64,000 bases of DNA from Pseudomonas viridiflava (GCF_900585905.1 NZ_UTVH01000001.1:558001-622000); one strand, 5' to 3'; positions 50,136 to 62,305 are shown, counted from the first letter of the stretch. The notes: generated by a model from the letters alone, not told the origin. Numbers and translations are program-made.

Positions 50136-51509
50136 ATGTCTTTTTCCCGTCGACAAGTACTCGGTGGCCTGGTCGGGCTGGCTGTGGTGGGGCTGGGGGC
50201 GGGTGGGGCTTCGCGTTATTGGCTGGGGCGGCGGGGGCCGGGGGAGGGGCATGATTTCGAGTTGATCGCCGCGCCGCTGGATGTCGAGTTGGTGCCGGGG
50301 CATATGACGCCCGCCTGGGCGTTTGGCGGGACTGCGCCGGGCACCGAGCTGCGGGTGCGACAGGGCGAGTGGCTGCGGTTGCGTTTCATCAACCATCTGC
50401 CGGTGGAGACCACCATCCACTGGCATGGTATTCGGCTGCCGCTGGAGATGGACGGTGTGCCTTACGTCTCGCAGCTCCCGGTCAAGCCCGGCGAATATTT
50501 CGACTACAAGTTTCTGGTGCCGGACGCAGGCAGCTACTGGTATCACCCCCATGTAAGCAGTAGCGAAGAGCTGGGGCGCGGGCTGGTGGGGCCGCTGATC
50601 ATCGAGGAGCGCGAGCCGACCGGCTTCAAACACGAGCGCACGGTCAGCCTGAAAAGCTGGCATGTGGATGAGGTGGGTGCGTTCACCGAGTTCAGCGTGA
50701 TCCGCGAAGCGGCGCGTGAGGGCACGGCAGGGCGGCTGTCGACGCTTAATGGCGTGCCTCAGGCGGTGATCGATCTGCCGGCCGGGCAGATCACGCGGGT
50801 GCGGATTCTCAATCTGGATAACACGGTTACCTATCGGCTCAATTTGCCTGACGCCGAGGCGCAGATTTACGCGCTGGACGGCAACCCGGTGGCGCCACGG
50901 CCGCTGGGCAAGGATTACTGGCTGGGCCCTGGCATGCGGTTGTGTCTGGCAATCAAGGCGCCGCCTGCGGGTGAAGAGCTGGCATTGCGTAACGGCCCGG
51001 TGCGGCTGGGGACGTTTCGCTCGGTGGCCAGCAGCGATGCGGGTGGCGAGTGGCCGCCTGAGCTGCCCGCCAATCCCATCGCTGAGCCTGATGTGGAGAA
51101 CGCCGAAAAACTCAACTTCAACTTCGAATGGGTGGGATCGATGTCGGTCAATGTCGACAACGGCAAGCCGCCGAGCCTGTGGCAGATCAATGGCCAGGCC
51201 TGGGATATTACCGACAAGACGTGCGCCGACCGGCCTATCGCCAGACTCAAGCTCGGCAAGAGTTACATCTTCGAACTCAAGAACATGACCCAGTACCAGC
51301 ATCCCATCCACTTGCATGGGATGAGCTTCAAGGTGCTGGCGTCGAACCGCAGAAAGATCATTCCGTATTTCACCGATACGTTTTTGCTGGGCCGCAACGA
51401 ACGCGCCCGGATTGCGCTGGTAGCGGATAATCCGGGGGTGTGGATGTTTCACTGTCATGTGATCGATCACATGGAGACTGGGCTGATGGCCGCGATCGAG
51501 GTGTCCTGA
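50136..51509 (+). CDS. Tat-exported multicopper oxidase
   Basis: A 457-residue three-cupredoxin oxidase. The N-terminus MSFSRRQVLGGLVGLAVVGL is a twin-arginine signal, so it is exported folded to the periplasm. All four copper-binding blocks are present: IHWHGIRLP, WYHPHVSS, HPIHLHGM and HCHVIDHMETGL, the last with the type 1 copper Cys. I start at ATG 50136. Its TGA overlaps the tadA ATG. Substrate (copper, phenolics or other) cannot be told. Confidence 0.92.
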   Translation: MSFSRRQVLGGLVGLAVVGLGAGGASRYWLGRRGPGEGHDFELIAAPLDVELVPGHMTPAWAFGGTAPGTELRVRQGEWLRLRFINHLPVETTIHWHGIRLPLEMDGVPYVSQLPVKPGEYFDYKFLVPDAGSYWYHPHVSSSEELGRGLVGPLIIEEREPTGFKHERTVSLKSWHVDEVGAFTEFSVIREAAREGTAGRLSTLNGVPQAVIDLPAGQITRVRILNLDNTVTYRLNLPDAEAQIYALDGNPVAPRPLGKDYWLGPGMRLCLAIKAPPAGEELALRNGPVRLGTFRSVASSDAGGEWPPELPANPIAEPDVENAEKLNFNFEWVGSMSVNVDNGKPPSLWQINGQAWDITDKTCADRPIARLKLGKSYIFELKNMTQYQHPIHLHGMSFKVLASNRRKIIPYFTDTFLLGRNERARIALVADNPGVWMFHCHVIDHMETGLMAAIEVS

Positions 51510-51991
51510 TGAGGCAGCCGGTGATTATTGATCGCAGCCGCGACGAGCATTTCATGCGCGAGGCGCTCTTGCTGGCCGCCGAGGGTGCGCTGCTTGGCGA
51601 GGTGCCGGTGGGCGCTGTGCTGGTGCAGAACGGCGAGATCACTGGTCGTGGTTTCAACTGCCCGATCAGCGTCAGTGACCCCAGTGCCCATGCCGAGATG
51701 GTCGCCATCCGCGCGGCCGCTCAGGCCCTCGGCAATTACCGGCTGCCGGGTAGCACGCTGTATGTGACGCTGGAGCCCTGCAGCATGTGCGCGGGTTTGA
51801 TCGTGCATTCACGTGTCATGCGGGTGGTATATGGCGCGCGTGAACCCAAGGCCGGGATTGTCGAAAGTCAGGGCCAGTTTTTTGCCCAAGGGTTTCTCAA
51901 CCATCGCGTGCTGTTTGAGGGCGGCGTGCTGGGGGAGGAGTGCGGGACGATGCTCAGCGAGTTTTTCAGGATGAGACGGGCGAAGGGCTGA
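51509..51991 (+). CDS. tadA: tRNA-specific adenosine deaminase
   Basis: A 160-residue zinc deaminase that makes inosine 34 in tRNA-Arg(ACG). The zinc and proton-shuttle sites are HAEMVAI and PCSMCAG. Its ATG overlaps the multicopper oxidase stop (TGATG), so it is translated from the same mRNA despite the unrelated function. Confidence 0.95.
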   Translation: MRQPVIIDRSRDEHFMREALLLAAEGALLGEVPVGAVLVQNGEITGRGFNCPISVSDPSAHAEMVAIRAAAQALGNYRLPGSTLYVTLEPCSMCAGLIVHSRVMRVVYGAREPKAGIVESQGQFFAQGFLNHRVLFEGGVLGEECGTMLSEFFRMRRAKG

Positions 51992-52121
51992 GCGCGCTGT
52001 TTTTGGCGGGTGATGGTTTGTAAGAGGCAGTTGTTGGCGAGGCGGTGTGTCAGTTAGATCGCCATCGCCGACTCGCGTTGCTCATGGGCTCCTACGGAAT
52101 TTTTGTAACGCCCGGATTTAC

Positions 52122-52190
52122 GTAGGAGCTGCCGAAGGCTGCGAATGCGGTGGTCAGGTAGATCGCCATCGCGAGCAAGCTCACTCCTAC
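52122..52190. repeat. REP pair, family A
   Basis: GTAGGAGCTGCCGAAGGCTG and the inverted TCGCGAGCAAGCTCACTCCTAC. A partial further copy sits just upstream: AGATCGCCATCGC and a GGCTCCTAC half recur within 52050-52100, so the spacer after tadA is a small repeat cluster. Confidence 0.75.
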
Positions 52191-52210
52191 AGGAGGGAGG
52201 GCGATTCAAA

Positions 52211-53863
<1,653 letters not shown>

Positions 53864-53917
53864 TTAGTCTAGAATGCACGGCCTCAAAGCACACCCCTTC
53901 CCGAGGCTGTCCCGAAG

Positions 53918-56900
53918 ATGTTGATCCTGCGCGGTGCTCCTGCCCTTTCTGCCTTTCGCCACAGCAAACTGCTGGAACAACTGAAACAAAAAGTTTCAGC
54001 TGTCAGCGGTGTGTATGCCGAGTTCGCCCACTTTGCCGAAGTTGCAGGCGAGCTGACGGGCGAGGAACAGGACGTTCTCGGTCGCATCCTGAAATACGGC
54101 CCCAGCGTGCCGGTTCAAGAGCCCAGCGGTCGCCTGTATCTGGTGTTGCCGCGTTTCGGCACGATTTCACCCTGGTCCAGCAAGGCCAGTGATATCGCAC
54201 GCAACTGCGGCCTGGCGAACGTCCTGCGCATCGAGCGCGGTATTTCCTTCTATGTAGAAGGCGAGTTCAGCCCGGCTGAATCGCAGCTGGTTGCCGACTG
54301 CCTGCATGACCGCATGACCCAGATGGTGTTGGGGTCCATGCAGGAAGCCGAAGGGTTGTTTACCCACGCCGAGCCGAGGCCGCTGACTGCCATTGATGTG
54401 TTGGGCGGCGGTCGTGCCGCGCTGGAGAAGGCCAACGTCGAACTGGGCCTGGCCCTGGCTGAAGACGAAATCGATTATCTGGTCACCAGTTTTGAAGGTC
54501 TGGGGCGCAACCCCCATGACATCGAGCTGATGATGTTTGCCCAGGCGAACTCCGAACATTGCCGTCACAAGATTTTCAACGCCAGTTGGGACATCGATGG
54601 CGAGAGTCAGGAAAAAAGCCTGTTCGGCATGATCAAGAACACCTATCAGATGCACAGCGAAGGGGTTCTTTCGGCTTACAAGGACAACGCTTCAGTGATC
54701 GTCGGCAATGTCGCCGGTCGCTTCTTCCCGGACCCGCACACTCGCCAGTACGGCGCGGTGCAGGAGCCGGTGCACATCCTGATGAAGGTCGAGACCCACA
54801 ACCACCCGACAGCCATCGCGCCATTTCCTGGGGCTTCCACCGGCTCGGGTGGCGAAATTCGTGACGAGGGCGCGACCGGTCGTGGCGCCAAGCCAAAGGC
54901 CGGCCTGACCGGGTTTACCGTCTCCAACCTGCAGATTCCGGGCTTCGTCCAGCCTTGGGAAGTCAATTACGGCAAGCCCGAGCGCATCGTCACCGCGCTG
55001 GACATCATGCTTGAAGGCCCGCTGGGTGGCGCGGCGTTCAACAATGAATTCGGCCGTCCGGCGCTGACCGGTTACTTCCGTACCTTCGAACAGACCATCA
55101 GCACGCCCCACGGCGATGAAGTGCGCGGTTATCACAAGCCGATCATGCTGGCGGGCGGCATGGGCAACATTCGCGCCGAGCATGTGCAGAAAGGCGAGAT
55201 CACCGTTGGTTCCAAGCTGATCGTGCTGGGCGGCCCGGCCATGCTCATCGGTCTGGGCGGTGGCGCGGCCTCGTCCATGGCCACCGGCACGAGTTCTGCC
55301 GATCTCGACTTCGCATCGGTTCAGCGTGAAAACCCTGAAATGGAGCGTCGTTGCCAGGAAGTCATCGACCGTTGCTGGCAGCTGGGCGAGCACAACCCTA
55401 TCAGCTTCATCCACGACGTCGGCGCTGGCGGCCTGTCCAACGCGTTCCCGGAACTGGTCAATGACGGCGGTCGCGGCGGGCGCTTCGAGCTGCGCAACGT
55501 GCCCAACGACGAACCGGGCATGGCGCCGCTGGAAATCTGGAGTAACGAATCTCAGGAACGCTACGTGCTGGCCGTTGGCGCCGAAGACTTCGATCGCTTC
55601 CAGGCGATCTGCGAGCGCGAGCGTTGCCCGTTTGCCGTCGTTGGCGAAGCCACTGCCGAGCCGCAACTGACCGTCACCGACAGCCATTTCGGCAACAATC
55701 CGGTGGACATGCCACTGGAAGTGCTGCTGGGCAAGGCTCCACGCATGCACCGCAGCGCTGACCGCGAGGCCGAGCTGGGCGATGATTTCGACCCGAGCAT
55801 GCTGGACATCGAGGAAAGCGTGCAGCGCGTATTGCACCATCCGGCCGTCGCCAGCAAGAGCTTCCTGATTACCATTGGCGACCGCAGCATCACCGGGCTG
55901 GTCGCGCGCGATCAGATGGTCGGGCCGTGGCAGGTGCCGGTGGCAGATTGCGCCGTGACCGCCACCAGCTTTGATGTCACTACCGGCGAAGCCATGGCCA
56001 TGGGTGAGCGTACGCCGCTGGCCTTGCTGGACGCTCCGGCGTCGGGCCGCATGGCTATCGGTGAAACGCTGACCAATATTGCCGCGTCGCGTATCGAGAA
56101 ACTGTCGGACATCAAGATGTCCGCCAACTGGATGTCAGCGGCCGGTCACCCCGGCGAAGATGCGCGCCTCTATGACACGGTCAAGGCCGTTGGCATGGAG
56201 TTGTGTCCTGCGCTTGGCATCACCATCCCGGTGGGCAAGGACTCGATGTCCATGAAAACCCGCTGGAATGATGCGGGCACTGAAAAGAGCGTGACATCGC
56301 CGCTGTCGCTGATCGTCACCGGTTTCGCGCCGGTCACCGATATTCGCAGGACCCTGACGCCCGAACTGCGCATGGACAAGGGCGAAACCGACCTGATCCT
56401 GATCGATCTGGGCCGTGGCCAGAACCGCATGGGCGCTTCCATTCTCGCCCAGGCCCACGGCAAGCTCGGCCGCGTTGCGCCGGATGTCGATGATGCCGAG
56501 GACCTGAAAGCGTTCTTCGCGGTGATTCAAGGCCTCAACCAAGACGGCCACCTGCTGGCCTATCACGACCGTTCCGATGGCGGCCTGCTGGTCACCACCC
56601 TGGAAATGGCCTTCGCCGGGCATTGCGGCCTCAATCTGCACATGGATGGTCTGGCTGAAACCGCTGCCGAGCTGCCGGCGATCCTGTTCAACGAAGAACT
56701 GGGTGCGGTGATCCAGGTTCGCCAGGACGCGACGCCGGACGTCCTCGCGCAGTTCAGCGCTGCAGGTCTTGAAGACTGCGTGGCGGTGATCGGTCAGCCG
56801 GTCAACAACGACGAGGTGACCATCAGCTTCAATGGCGAGCCGGTGTTCGGTGGGCAGCGTCGTCTGCTGCAGCGTCAGTGGGCGGAAACCAGCTATCAGA

Positions 56901-57814
56901 TCCAGCGTCTGCGCGACAACGCCCAGTGCGCCGATCAGGAATTCGACGCCCTGCTGGAAGAAGACAATCCTGGCCTGACCGTCAAGCTGGGCTTTGACGT
57001 CAACGAAGACATTGCTGCGCCGTACATCAAGACCGGCGTGCGCCCGCAAGTGGCAGTGCTGCGCGAGCAGGGCGTCAATGGTCAGGTGGAGATGGCTGCT
57101 GCTTTCGACCGGGCCGGGTTCAACGCCATCGACGTGCACATGAGCGATATCCTCGCCGGTCGCGTCGATCTCAACGACTTCAAGGGCATGGTCGCCTGCG
57201 GTGGTTTCTCCTACGGCGACGTGCTGGGGGCAGGCGAGGGCTGGGCCAAGTCGGCGCTGTTCAACAGCCGTGCACGGGACGCGTTCCAAAGCTTCTTCGA
57301 GCGTCAGGACAGCTTCACGCTGGGCGTGTGCAACGGTTGCCAGATGCTGTCCAACTTGCACGAACTGATTCCCGGCAGCGAGTTGTGGCCACATTTCGTG
57401 CGCAACCGCTCCGAGCAGTTCGAGGCGCGGGTGGCAATGGTGCAGGTTCAGGAATCGCCGTCGATCTTCCTGCAAGGCATGGCCGGTTCGCGCATGCCAA
57501 TCGCCATCGCCCACGGTGAAGGCCACGCTGAATTCGCCTCTGACGAAGCGCTGGTTGCGGCGGATGTGTCGGGCACGGTCGCGCTGCGGTTCGTCGACAG
57601 CCACGGCAAAATCACCGAAGCCTACCCGGCCAACCCCAATGGTTCGCCGCGCGGTATCGGTGGTCTGACCAGCCGTGACGGTCGCGTCACCATCATGATG
57701 CCGCACCCTGAGCGAGTGTTCCGCGCCGTGCAGAACTCATGGCGTCCGGAAGACTGGAACGAGGACGGTGCGTGGATGCGCATGTTCCGTAATGCACGCG
57801 TCTGGGTGAACTGA
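53918..57814 (+). CDS. purL: phosphoribosylformylglycinamidine synthase
   Basis: A 1298-residue single-chain FGAM synthetase of purine synthesis. The N-terminal PurS-like domain, the FGAM core ([20 protein letters not shown] near residue 290) and the C-terminal class I glutaminase ([12 protein letters not shown] with Cys near 1137; HGEGHAEF) are all present. Full length and undisrupted. Confidence 0.98.
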   Translation: MLILRGAPALSAFRHSKLLEQLKQKVSAVSGVYAEFAHFAEVAGELTGEEQDVLGRILKYGPSVPVQEPSGRLYLVLPRFGTISPWSSKASDIARNCGLANVLRIERGISFYVEGEFSPAESQLVADCLHDRMTQMVLGSMQEAEGLFTHAEPRPLTAIDVLGGGRAALEKANVELGLALAEDEIDYLVTSFEGLGRNPHDIELMMFAQANSEHCRHKIFNASWDIDGESQEKSLFGMIKNTYQMHSEGVLSAYKDNASVIVGNVAGRFFPDPHTRQYGAVQEPVHILMKVETHNHPTAIAPFPGASTGSGGEIRDEGATGRGAKPKAGLTGFTVSNLQIPGFVQPWEVNYGKPERIVTALDIMLEGPLGGAAFNNEFGRPALTGYFRTFEQTISTPHGDEVRGYHKPIMLAGGMGNIRAEHVQKGEITVGSKLIVLGGPAMLIGLGGGAASSMATGTSSADLDFASVQRENPEMERRCQEVIDRCWQLGEHNPISFIHDVGAGGLSNAFPELVNDGGRGGRFELRNVPNDEPGMAPLEIWSNESQERYVLAVGAEDFDRFQAICERERCPFAVVGEATAEPQLTVTDSHFGNNPVDMPLEVLLGKAPRMHRSADREAELGDDFDPSMLDIEESVQRVLHHPAVASKSFLITIGDRSITGLVARDQMVGPWQVPVADCAVTATSFDVTTGEAMAMGERTPLALLDAPASGRMAIGETLTNIAASRIEKLSDIKMSANWMSAAGHPGEDARLYDTVKAVGMELCPALGITIPVGKDSMSMKTRWNDAGTEKSVTSPLSLIVTGFAPVTDIRRTLTPELRMDKGETDLILIDLGRGQNRMGASILAQAHGKLGRVAPDVDDAEDLKAFFAVIQGLNQDGHLLAYHDRSDGGLLVTTLEMAFAGHCGLNLHMDGLAETAAELPAILFNEELGAVIQVRQDATPDVLAQFSAAGLEDCVAVIGQPVNNDEVTISFNGEPVFGGQRRLLQRQWAETSYQIQRLRDNAQCADQEFDALLEEDNPGLTVKLGFDVNEDIAAPYIKTGVRPQVAVLREQGVNGQVEMAAAFDRAGFNAIDVHMSDILAGRVDLNDFKGMVACGGFSYGDVLGAGEGWAKSALFNSRARDAFQSFFERQDSFTLGVCNGCQMLSNLHELIPGSELWPHFVRNRSEQFEARVAMVQVQESPSIFLQGMAGSRMPIAIAHGEGHAEFASDEALVAADVSGTVALRFVDSHGKITEAYPANPNGSPRGIGGLTSRDGRVTIMMPHPERVFRAVQNSWRPEDWNEDGAWMRMFRNARVWVN

Positions 57815-57820
57815 CCGGCG

Positions 57821-58141
57821 ATGTACAAGCTGGCGTTCTTTGTACCGCCCAGTCATGTGGAACAGGTCAAGAGCGCCGTATTTGCCGCTGGGGCAGGGCA
57901 GATCGGCGCTTACGATCAGTGTTCATGGCAGGTGCTCGGCCAGGGGCAGTTTCGGCCGCTGGCGGGCAGTCAGCCTTTCATCGGCCAGGACGGCCAGGAC
58001 GGCCAGGTCGAGCAGGTGCAGGAATGGAAGGTTGAGCTTGTCGTTGCCGATGAGTTGATTCAGCAGGCAGTGGCGGCGCTCAGGCAGACTCACCCTTACG
58101 AAACACCGGCCTACGAAGTCTGGCGGCTGGAAGACTTCTGA
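57821..58141 (+). CDS. YqfO/NIF3 C-terminal-type small protein
   Basis: A 106-residue single-domain protein: YKLAFFVPPSHVEQVKSAVFAAGAG, GAYDQCSWQVLGQG and HPYETPAYEVW match the inserted PII-like domain of NIF3/YqfO proteins, here as a stand-alone protein. Molecular function is unknown. It starts 6 bp after purL. A GQDGQDGQ stretch is encoded by a 9-bp tandem repeat at 57983. Confidence 0.83.
   Translation: MYKLAFFVPPSHVEQVKSAVFAAGAGQIGAYDQCSWQVLGQGQFRPLAGSQPFIGQDGQDGQVEQVQEWKVELVVADELIQQAVAALRQTHPYETPAYEVWRLEDF
57983..58007 (+). repeat. 9-bp in-frame tandem repeat
   Basis: GGCCAGGAC repeated 2.8 times inside the YqfO-like gene, coding for repeated Gly-Gln-Asp. Copy number could vary among strains without shifting the frame. 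Confidence 0.75.
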
Positions 58142-58198
58142 GGCGGTGGGAACAGGGTCGTACCAACGCTACATCTGCTTTGACAGGAATTCCGCTTT

Positions 58199-58218
58199 CC
58201 CGGCTGAAGCCGATCCCA
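58199..58218. repeat. single REP half, family B
   Basis: CCCGGCTGAAGCCGATCCCA, one copy only, between the convergent YqfO-like and L,D-transpeptidase genes. Confidence 0.7.
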
Positions 58219-58240
58219 CCTCATTGCTTGCCTTCGAGCG

Positions 58241-58804
58241 CTACGGCCTGATCTCGATCATCGTGCCGTCTTTCACCAGATTCCAGACTTCGCGCATGTC
58301 GTTGTTCTTCAGCGCGATGCAGCCGTTGGTCCAGTCCAGCGTGTGGAAGTACCATTCCGGGTATTCCTCGTCCAGCGGCGTGCCGTGGATCATGATCATG
58401 CTGCCGGGTTTGACCCCTTCGCGTTTCGAGCGCTCGCTGTCCGCCGCGTTGGGGTAGGAGATGTGCATCGACAGGTTGTAGTTGTTGCTGGGCTTGCGCC
58501 AATCCAGCCAGTAAAACCCTTCCGGCGTGCGTTGATCGCCTTCCTTCAGCTTGGTGCCTTTGGGCTGCTTGCCGAGGGAAACCCGATAGGTTTTCAGCGC
58601 TTCCCCGTTGCTGATCAACTGGAGTTGGCGAGCGGACTTGAGCACCAGCACCTTGTCGATTTTGCGCGTGGCAATGTTTTCGGTGTTGATGACTTTTTCG
58701 CCGACGATTTTCTGCTCGCTGCCCTTGGGCACAATCGTCTGGGTAAAGGAGGCCTGCGCCAACGAGGCGACTGACAGGCAGAAAACAGCGAGCAACCAAC
58801 GCAT
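58241..58804 (-). CDS. L,D-transpeptidase family protein (YkuD domain)
   Basis: A 187-residue secreted protein: signal MRWLLAVFCLSVASLAQA, then a YkuD domain from about residue 45 (DKVLVLKSARQLQLISNGE). The catalytic block is MIHGTPLD followed by TNGCIALKNNDM, with the nucleophile Cys. It should form 3-3 crosslinks or attach proteins to peptidoglycan. ATG at 58804 is chosen for the signal peptide. Confidence 0.92.
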   Translation of the reverse strand: MRWLLAVFCLSVASLAQASFTQTIVPKGSEQKIVGEKVINTENIATRKIDKVLVLKSARQLQLISNGEALKTYRVSLGKQPKGTKLKEGDQRTPEGFYWLDWRKPSNNYNLSMHISYPNAADSERSKREGVKPGSMIMIHGTPLDEEYPEWYFHTLDWTNGCIALKNNDMREVWNLVKDGTMIEIRP

Positions 58805-58854
58805 CAAAACGAGTCCCTGAAACGGCACGCACGTGTGCCGTAATGTGTGTGGTT

Positions 58855-59406
58855 TCAAGATATAGGGGCCGGGCGGGAAGGCTGCAACGCTTCAGTACGC
58901 ACAGGATAGCTGTGCTCGCGACGGTCGGCGAAGAAGAATTCCAGGGTGTGGTGCACGGTCATGAAAGCCAGTTCCGACCAGGGAATATCAGCTTCGTCGA
59001 ACAAGCGCACTTCCAGGCTTTCAACGCCAGCGGCGAACGTATCGGACGCCATCTCGGCGCGATAGAACACATGGACCTGATTGATGTGCGGCACATCAAT
59101 CAGCGTATACAGCGTCAGTTCGCCCAGCGCCGCACAGGCTTCTTCCTGGGTTTCCCGGCGCGCCGCCTGTTCCATCGTCTCGCCGTTCTCCATGAAGCCT
59201 GCCGGCAGGGTCCAGTAACCCAGGCGCGGCTCTATCGCACGGCGACACAGCAACACTTTGCCTTGCCACACTGGCAGGCTGCCCGCCACGATGTTGGGGT
59301 TCTGGTAATGAATAGTGTGGCAATGCTCGCACAGGTAACGCGGTCGGCTGTCGCCTTCGGGGACGCGCTGGATAACCGGGTTACCGCACTGGCTGCAGAA
59401 TTTCAT
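58855..59406 (-). CDS. NUDIX hydrolase with N-terminal zinc ribbon
   Basis: A 183-residue protein: zinc ribbon FCSQCGNPV...YLCEHCHTIHY at residues 3-33, then a NUDIX domain whose box GFMENGETMEQAARRETQEE begins near residue 72. This layout is like NADH pyrophosphatase-type and related ADP-ribose or NADH hydrolases; exact substrate unknown. ATG at 59406 begins MKFCSQCG. Divergent from a second NUDIX gene. Confidence 0.9.
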   Translation of the reverse strand: MKFCSQCGNPVIQRVPEGDSRPRYLCEHCHTIHYQNPNIVAGSLPVWQGKVLLCRRAIEPRLGYWTLPAGFMENGETMEQAARRETQEEACAALGELTLYTLIDVPHINQVHVFYRAEMASDTFAAGVESLEVRLFDEADIPWSELAFMTVHHTLEFFFADRREHSYPVRTEALQPSRPAPIS

Positions 59407-59563
59407 GGGCAGGTTCAATGGCTGGATTCAGCCGCTATCTTGGCGCGGGCGATGGGTGATCGGCAAGCTGCGTATTACGCCTTCATTGATTGTCCTACAA
59501 GTACTTGGGGCGCTCGCCGGTTTTGGTGCATGATGCAAGGCAGGCAACGGATCGAGATTCCCC

Positions 59564-60160
59564 ATGCTGGATGAGCTACTTCGCCGCGTAAGCAGCCATA
59601 CCCCAAGCACCCTTGAAATGGATCGGCGTCTCCCCGAGGCTGCGGTGTTGCTGCCGATTACCCGCAGTGACCAGCCTGAACTGATATTGACGCTGCGCGC
59701 CAGCAGCCTGTCGACCCATGGTGGTGAAGTGGCATTCCCCGGCGGTCGGCGCGATCCTGAAGACGCCGACCTGGTGTTCACCGCACTTCGGGAAGCCGAG
59801 GAGGAAATCGGCCTGCCCCCCGGCCTGGTAGAGATCGTCGGCCCGCTCAGCCCGCTGGTGTCCAAGCACGGCATCATGGTCACGCCTTATGTAGGCCTCA
59901 TTCCGGATTTCGTCGAGTACCGTCCCAACGATGCCGAGATCGCGGCCGTTTTCAGCGTGCCGCTGGAGTTCTTTCGCCAGGACATTCGCGAGCACACCCA
60001 CCGCATCGACTATCAGGGCCGTAGCTGGTACGTGCCGAGTTATCGTTACGGCGAGTACAAGATCTGGGGGCTGACGGCGATCATGATCGTCGAGCTGATC
60101 AACGTCATCTACGACAGCGATATCAGCCTGCATCGCCCGCCTGAACATTCCGTTATCTAG
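59564..60160 (+). CDS. CoA pyrophosphatase-type NUDIX hydrolase
   Basis: A 198-residue NUDIX protein. The pattern TLRASSLSTHGGEVAFPGGR just before the NUDIX box REAEEEIGL is the CoA-pyrophosphatase (NudL/PCD1) signature. It hydrolyses CoA and its derivatives to 3',5'-ADP and phosphopantetheine. Start ATG at 59564; a DUF1289 gene follows after 95 bp. Confidence 0.9.
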   Translation: MLDELLRRVSSHTPSTLEMDRRLPEAAVLLPITRSDQPELILTLRASSLSTHGGEVAFPGGRRDPEDADLVFTALREAEEEIGLPPGLVEIVGPLSPLVSKHGIMVTPYVGLIPDFVEYRPNDAEIAAVFSVPLEFFRQDIREHTHRIDYQGRSWYVPSYRYGEYKIWGLTAIMIVELINVIYDSDISLHRPPEHSVI

Positions 60161-60255
60161 CGCCAGGAACACTCAATGATTAACTACCGTCCTGGACACT
60201 TTCGTGTCCACACCCCGGCATGCCGCCGGATCGCCCCGGCTGTTGTGCGGGGGCG

Positions 60256-60453
60256 ATGATGGAAGCCCAGCGTCGCGTGGCCTCACCCTGCGTCAGTATC
60301 TGTGCGCTGGACGACGATGACGTCTGTCTGGGTTGTCAGCGCACTGTGAAGGAGATCACTGACTGGCAGCGGCTGGATGACGAGCAGCGGCGCGCAGTGC
60401 TCAGGTTGTGTCACCAGCGCGCCGAGGCGGGTGGTCTGGTGTGGAAGTCCTGA
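60256..60453 (+). CDS. DUF1289-family protein
   Basis: A 65-residue protein with the family motif SPCVSICALDDDDVCLGCQR, whose four Cys probably bind a metal or cluster. Function unknown. I start at ATG 60256 (MEAQRRV, one codon after another ATG); upstream in-frame sequence does not look coding. Confidence 0.83.
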   Translation: MMEAQRRVASPCVSICALDDDDVCLGCQRTVKEITDWQRLDDEQRRAVLRLCHQRAEAGGLVWKS

Positions 60454-60524
60454 GCCGGGCTTCGCTCCGGGCGGGTACGGTGGTCTAACGTCGCGTTCCC
60501 CACAGCCTCCTGTCGGCTGCTACC

Positions 60525-61025
60525 ATGGCCGATCATCCCGCCACGCAAGCCATGTCCATGCTTTTTCTGATTGCCTATATCAGCAGCGTCGTGCTGATCA
60601 ATTTTGCTTTCTCCAGTGCGCCGCACCTTGATGTGATCTGGTCCGCCTGGGGTGGTCTGGTCTTCATCCTGCGCGACATGGTCCAGACCCGTTTCGGCCA
60701 TGGCGCGCTGATTGCGATGCTGGCAGCGCTAATTCTTTCCTATGTGACGTCCGATCCCACTATCGCTCTGGCCAGTGCCACGGCCTTCGCGGTGTCCGAA
60801 TGCATTGACTGGCTGGTGTTCACTGTTACCAAACGGCCACTGCGTGATCGCCTGTGGCTCAGTTCGGCGCTGAGCATTCCTGTGGATACCTTTATCTTTT
60901 TTGGCCTGATCGATGCTATGACGGTGCCGGTTATTGCCACTGCCATGGCGTCGAAGTTCGCGGGTGTCACGGCGGTCTGGCTGATCATGGCCTGGCGAGC
61001 GCGCAACAACGCCCGTCCAGGCTGA
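60525..61025 (+). CDS. VUT-family membrane protein (queuosine-precursor-transporter-like)
   Basis: A 166-residue protein with about five membrane segments. LSYVTSDPTIALASATAFAVSE and ECIDWLVFTVTKRP are like VUT/YhhQ, which imports preQ0/preQ1. It is shorter than E. coli YhhQ (about 220 residues), and seems to lack the N-terminal segment. The start at 60525 is in doubt; an ATG at 60552 (MSMLFLIAY) is a good alternative. Confidence 0.75.
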   Translation: MADHPATQAMSMLFLIAYISSVVLINFAFSSAPHLDVIWSAWGGLVFILRDMVQTRFGHGALIAMLAALILSYVTSDPTIALASATAFAVSECIDWLVFTVTKRPLRDRLWLSSALSIPVDTFIFFGLIDAMTVPVIATAMASKFAGVTAVWLIMAWRARNNARPG

Positions 61026-61123
61026 GAATTGCAGGCCTTCGTGGTAAATTGCGCGCCTTTCTCCACAGCGGTCGCTTGCCCACCGGCGAGCAGCCTCCGA
61101 CATTTGCTCCATGAGGACCTGAG

Positions 61124-62305
61124 ATGACTCAAATCGGAACTCCACTGTCGCCAGTCGCGACCCGCGTAATGCTCTGCGGCAGCGGCGAGCTGGGCAAGGA
61201 AGTGGTGATCGAACTGCAGCGCCTGGGCGTTGAGGTGATCGCTGTCGATCGCTATGCCAATGCCCCCGCCATGCAGGTTGCCCATCGCAGCCATGTGGTC
61301 AACATGCTTGACGGGGCTGCGCTGCGCGCCGTCATTGAAGCCGAGAAGCCGCACTACATCGTCCCGGAAATCGAAGCCATCGCCACGGCCACCCTGGTGG
61401 AACTGGAAGCTGAAGGCTTCACTGTGATCCCCACCGCGCGCGCCACGCAACTGACCATGAACCGCGAAGGCATTCGTCGTCTGGCTGCCGAAGAGCTGAA
61501 GTTGCCGACTTCGCCGTACTATTTTGCCGACACCTTCGAAGACTACAGCCAGGCGGTCAGTGATCTGGGTTTTCCTTGTGTGGTCAAGCCGGTGATGAGT
61601 TCGTCGGGCAAGGGCCAGAGCTTGCTCAGGACTGCCGATGATGTGCAGAAGGCGTGGGATTACGCGCAGGAAGGCGGCCGTGCCGGCAAGGGCCGGGTGA
61701 TCATCGAAGGTTTTATCGATTTCGATTATGAAATCACCCTGCTGACCGTTCGCCATGCGGGCGGCACCACATTCTGCGCGCCGGTCGGGCATCGTCAGGA
61801 GAAGGGCGATTATCAAGAGTCGTGGCAGCCTCAGGCCATGAGCCCGGTGGCGCTGGCCGAGTCCGAGCGGGTCGCCAGGGCCGTAACCGAGTCACTGGGC
61901 GGCCGCGGCCTGTTTGGCGTCGAGCTGTTCATCAAGGGCGATCAGGTCTGGTTCAGCGAAGTCTCGCCGCGCCCGCACGATACCGGCCTGGTGACGCTGA
62001 TTTCCCAGGACCTGTCGCAGTTTGCGCTGCACGCCCGTGCGATTCTCGGGCTGCCGATTCCGCAGGTCCGCCAGTTCGGGCCTTCTGCTTCGGCAGTGAT
62101 TCTGGTGGAAGGGCATTCGACCCAGACCGCCTTCGCCAACTTGGACGTCGCCTTGAGCGAACCGGACACCGCGCTGCGCCTGTTCGGCAAACCTGAAGTC
62201 AGCGGCCAGCGCCGCATGGGTGTCGCCCTGGCCCGCGACGAATCCATCGAGGCTGCCCGCGCCAAGGCCATGCGTTCGTCGCAGGCGGTGAAAGTCCAGC
62301 TGTGA
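61124..62305 (+). CDS. purT: formate-dependent phosphoribosylglycinamide formyltransferase
   Basis: A 393-residue ATP-grasp enzyme that formylates GAR with formate, an alternative to PurN. Visible: [20 protein letters not shown] at the N-terminus, [15 protein letters not shown] near residue 150, and [16 protein letters not shown] near 283. ATGAGGACCTGAG precedes ATG. Confidence 0.97.
   Translation: MTQIGTPLSPVATRVMLCGSGELGKEVVIELQRLGVEVIAVDRYANAPAMQVAHRSHVVNMLDGAALRAVIEAEKPHYIVPEIEAIATATLVELEAEGFTVIPTARATQLTMNREGIRRLAAEELKLPTSPYYFADTFEDYSQAVSDLGFPCVVKPVMSSSGKGQSLLRTADDVQKAWDYAQEGGRAGKGRVIIEGFIDFDYEITLLTVRHAGGTTFCAPVGHRQEKGDYQESWQPQAMSPVALAESERVARAVTESLGGRGLFGVELFIKGDQVWFSEVSPRPHDTGLVTLISQDLSQFALHARAILGLPIPQVRQFGPSASAVILVEGHSTQTAFANLDVALSEPDTALRLFGKPEVSGQRRMGVALARDESIEAARAKAMRSSQAVKVQL

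Noticed and set aside
49871..50254. A 127-codon frame upstream of the multicopper oxidase
   Set aside because: It crosses the oxidase start in another frame, has low-complexity Gly/Ala at its end, and lacks a ribosome site.
49968..51470. A 500-codon open frame opposite the multicopper oxidase
   Set aside because: The plus-strand oxidase has all copper motifs and a Tat signal; the antisense product is Arg/Gln/His-rich with no domain.
56135..57706. A 523-codon open frame opposite purL
   Set aside because: Antisense to the glutaminase half of an intact purL.
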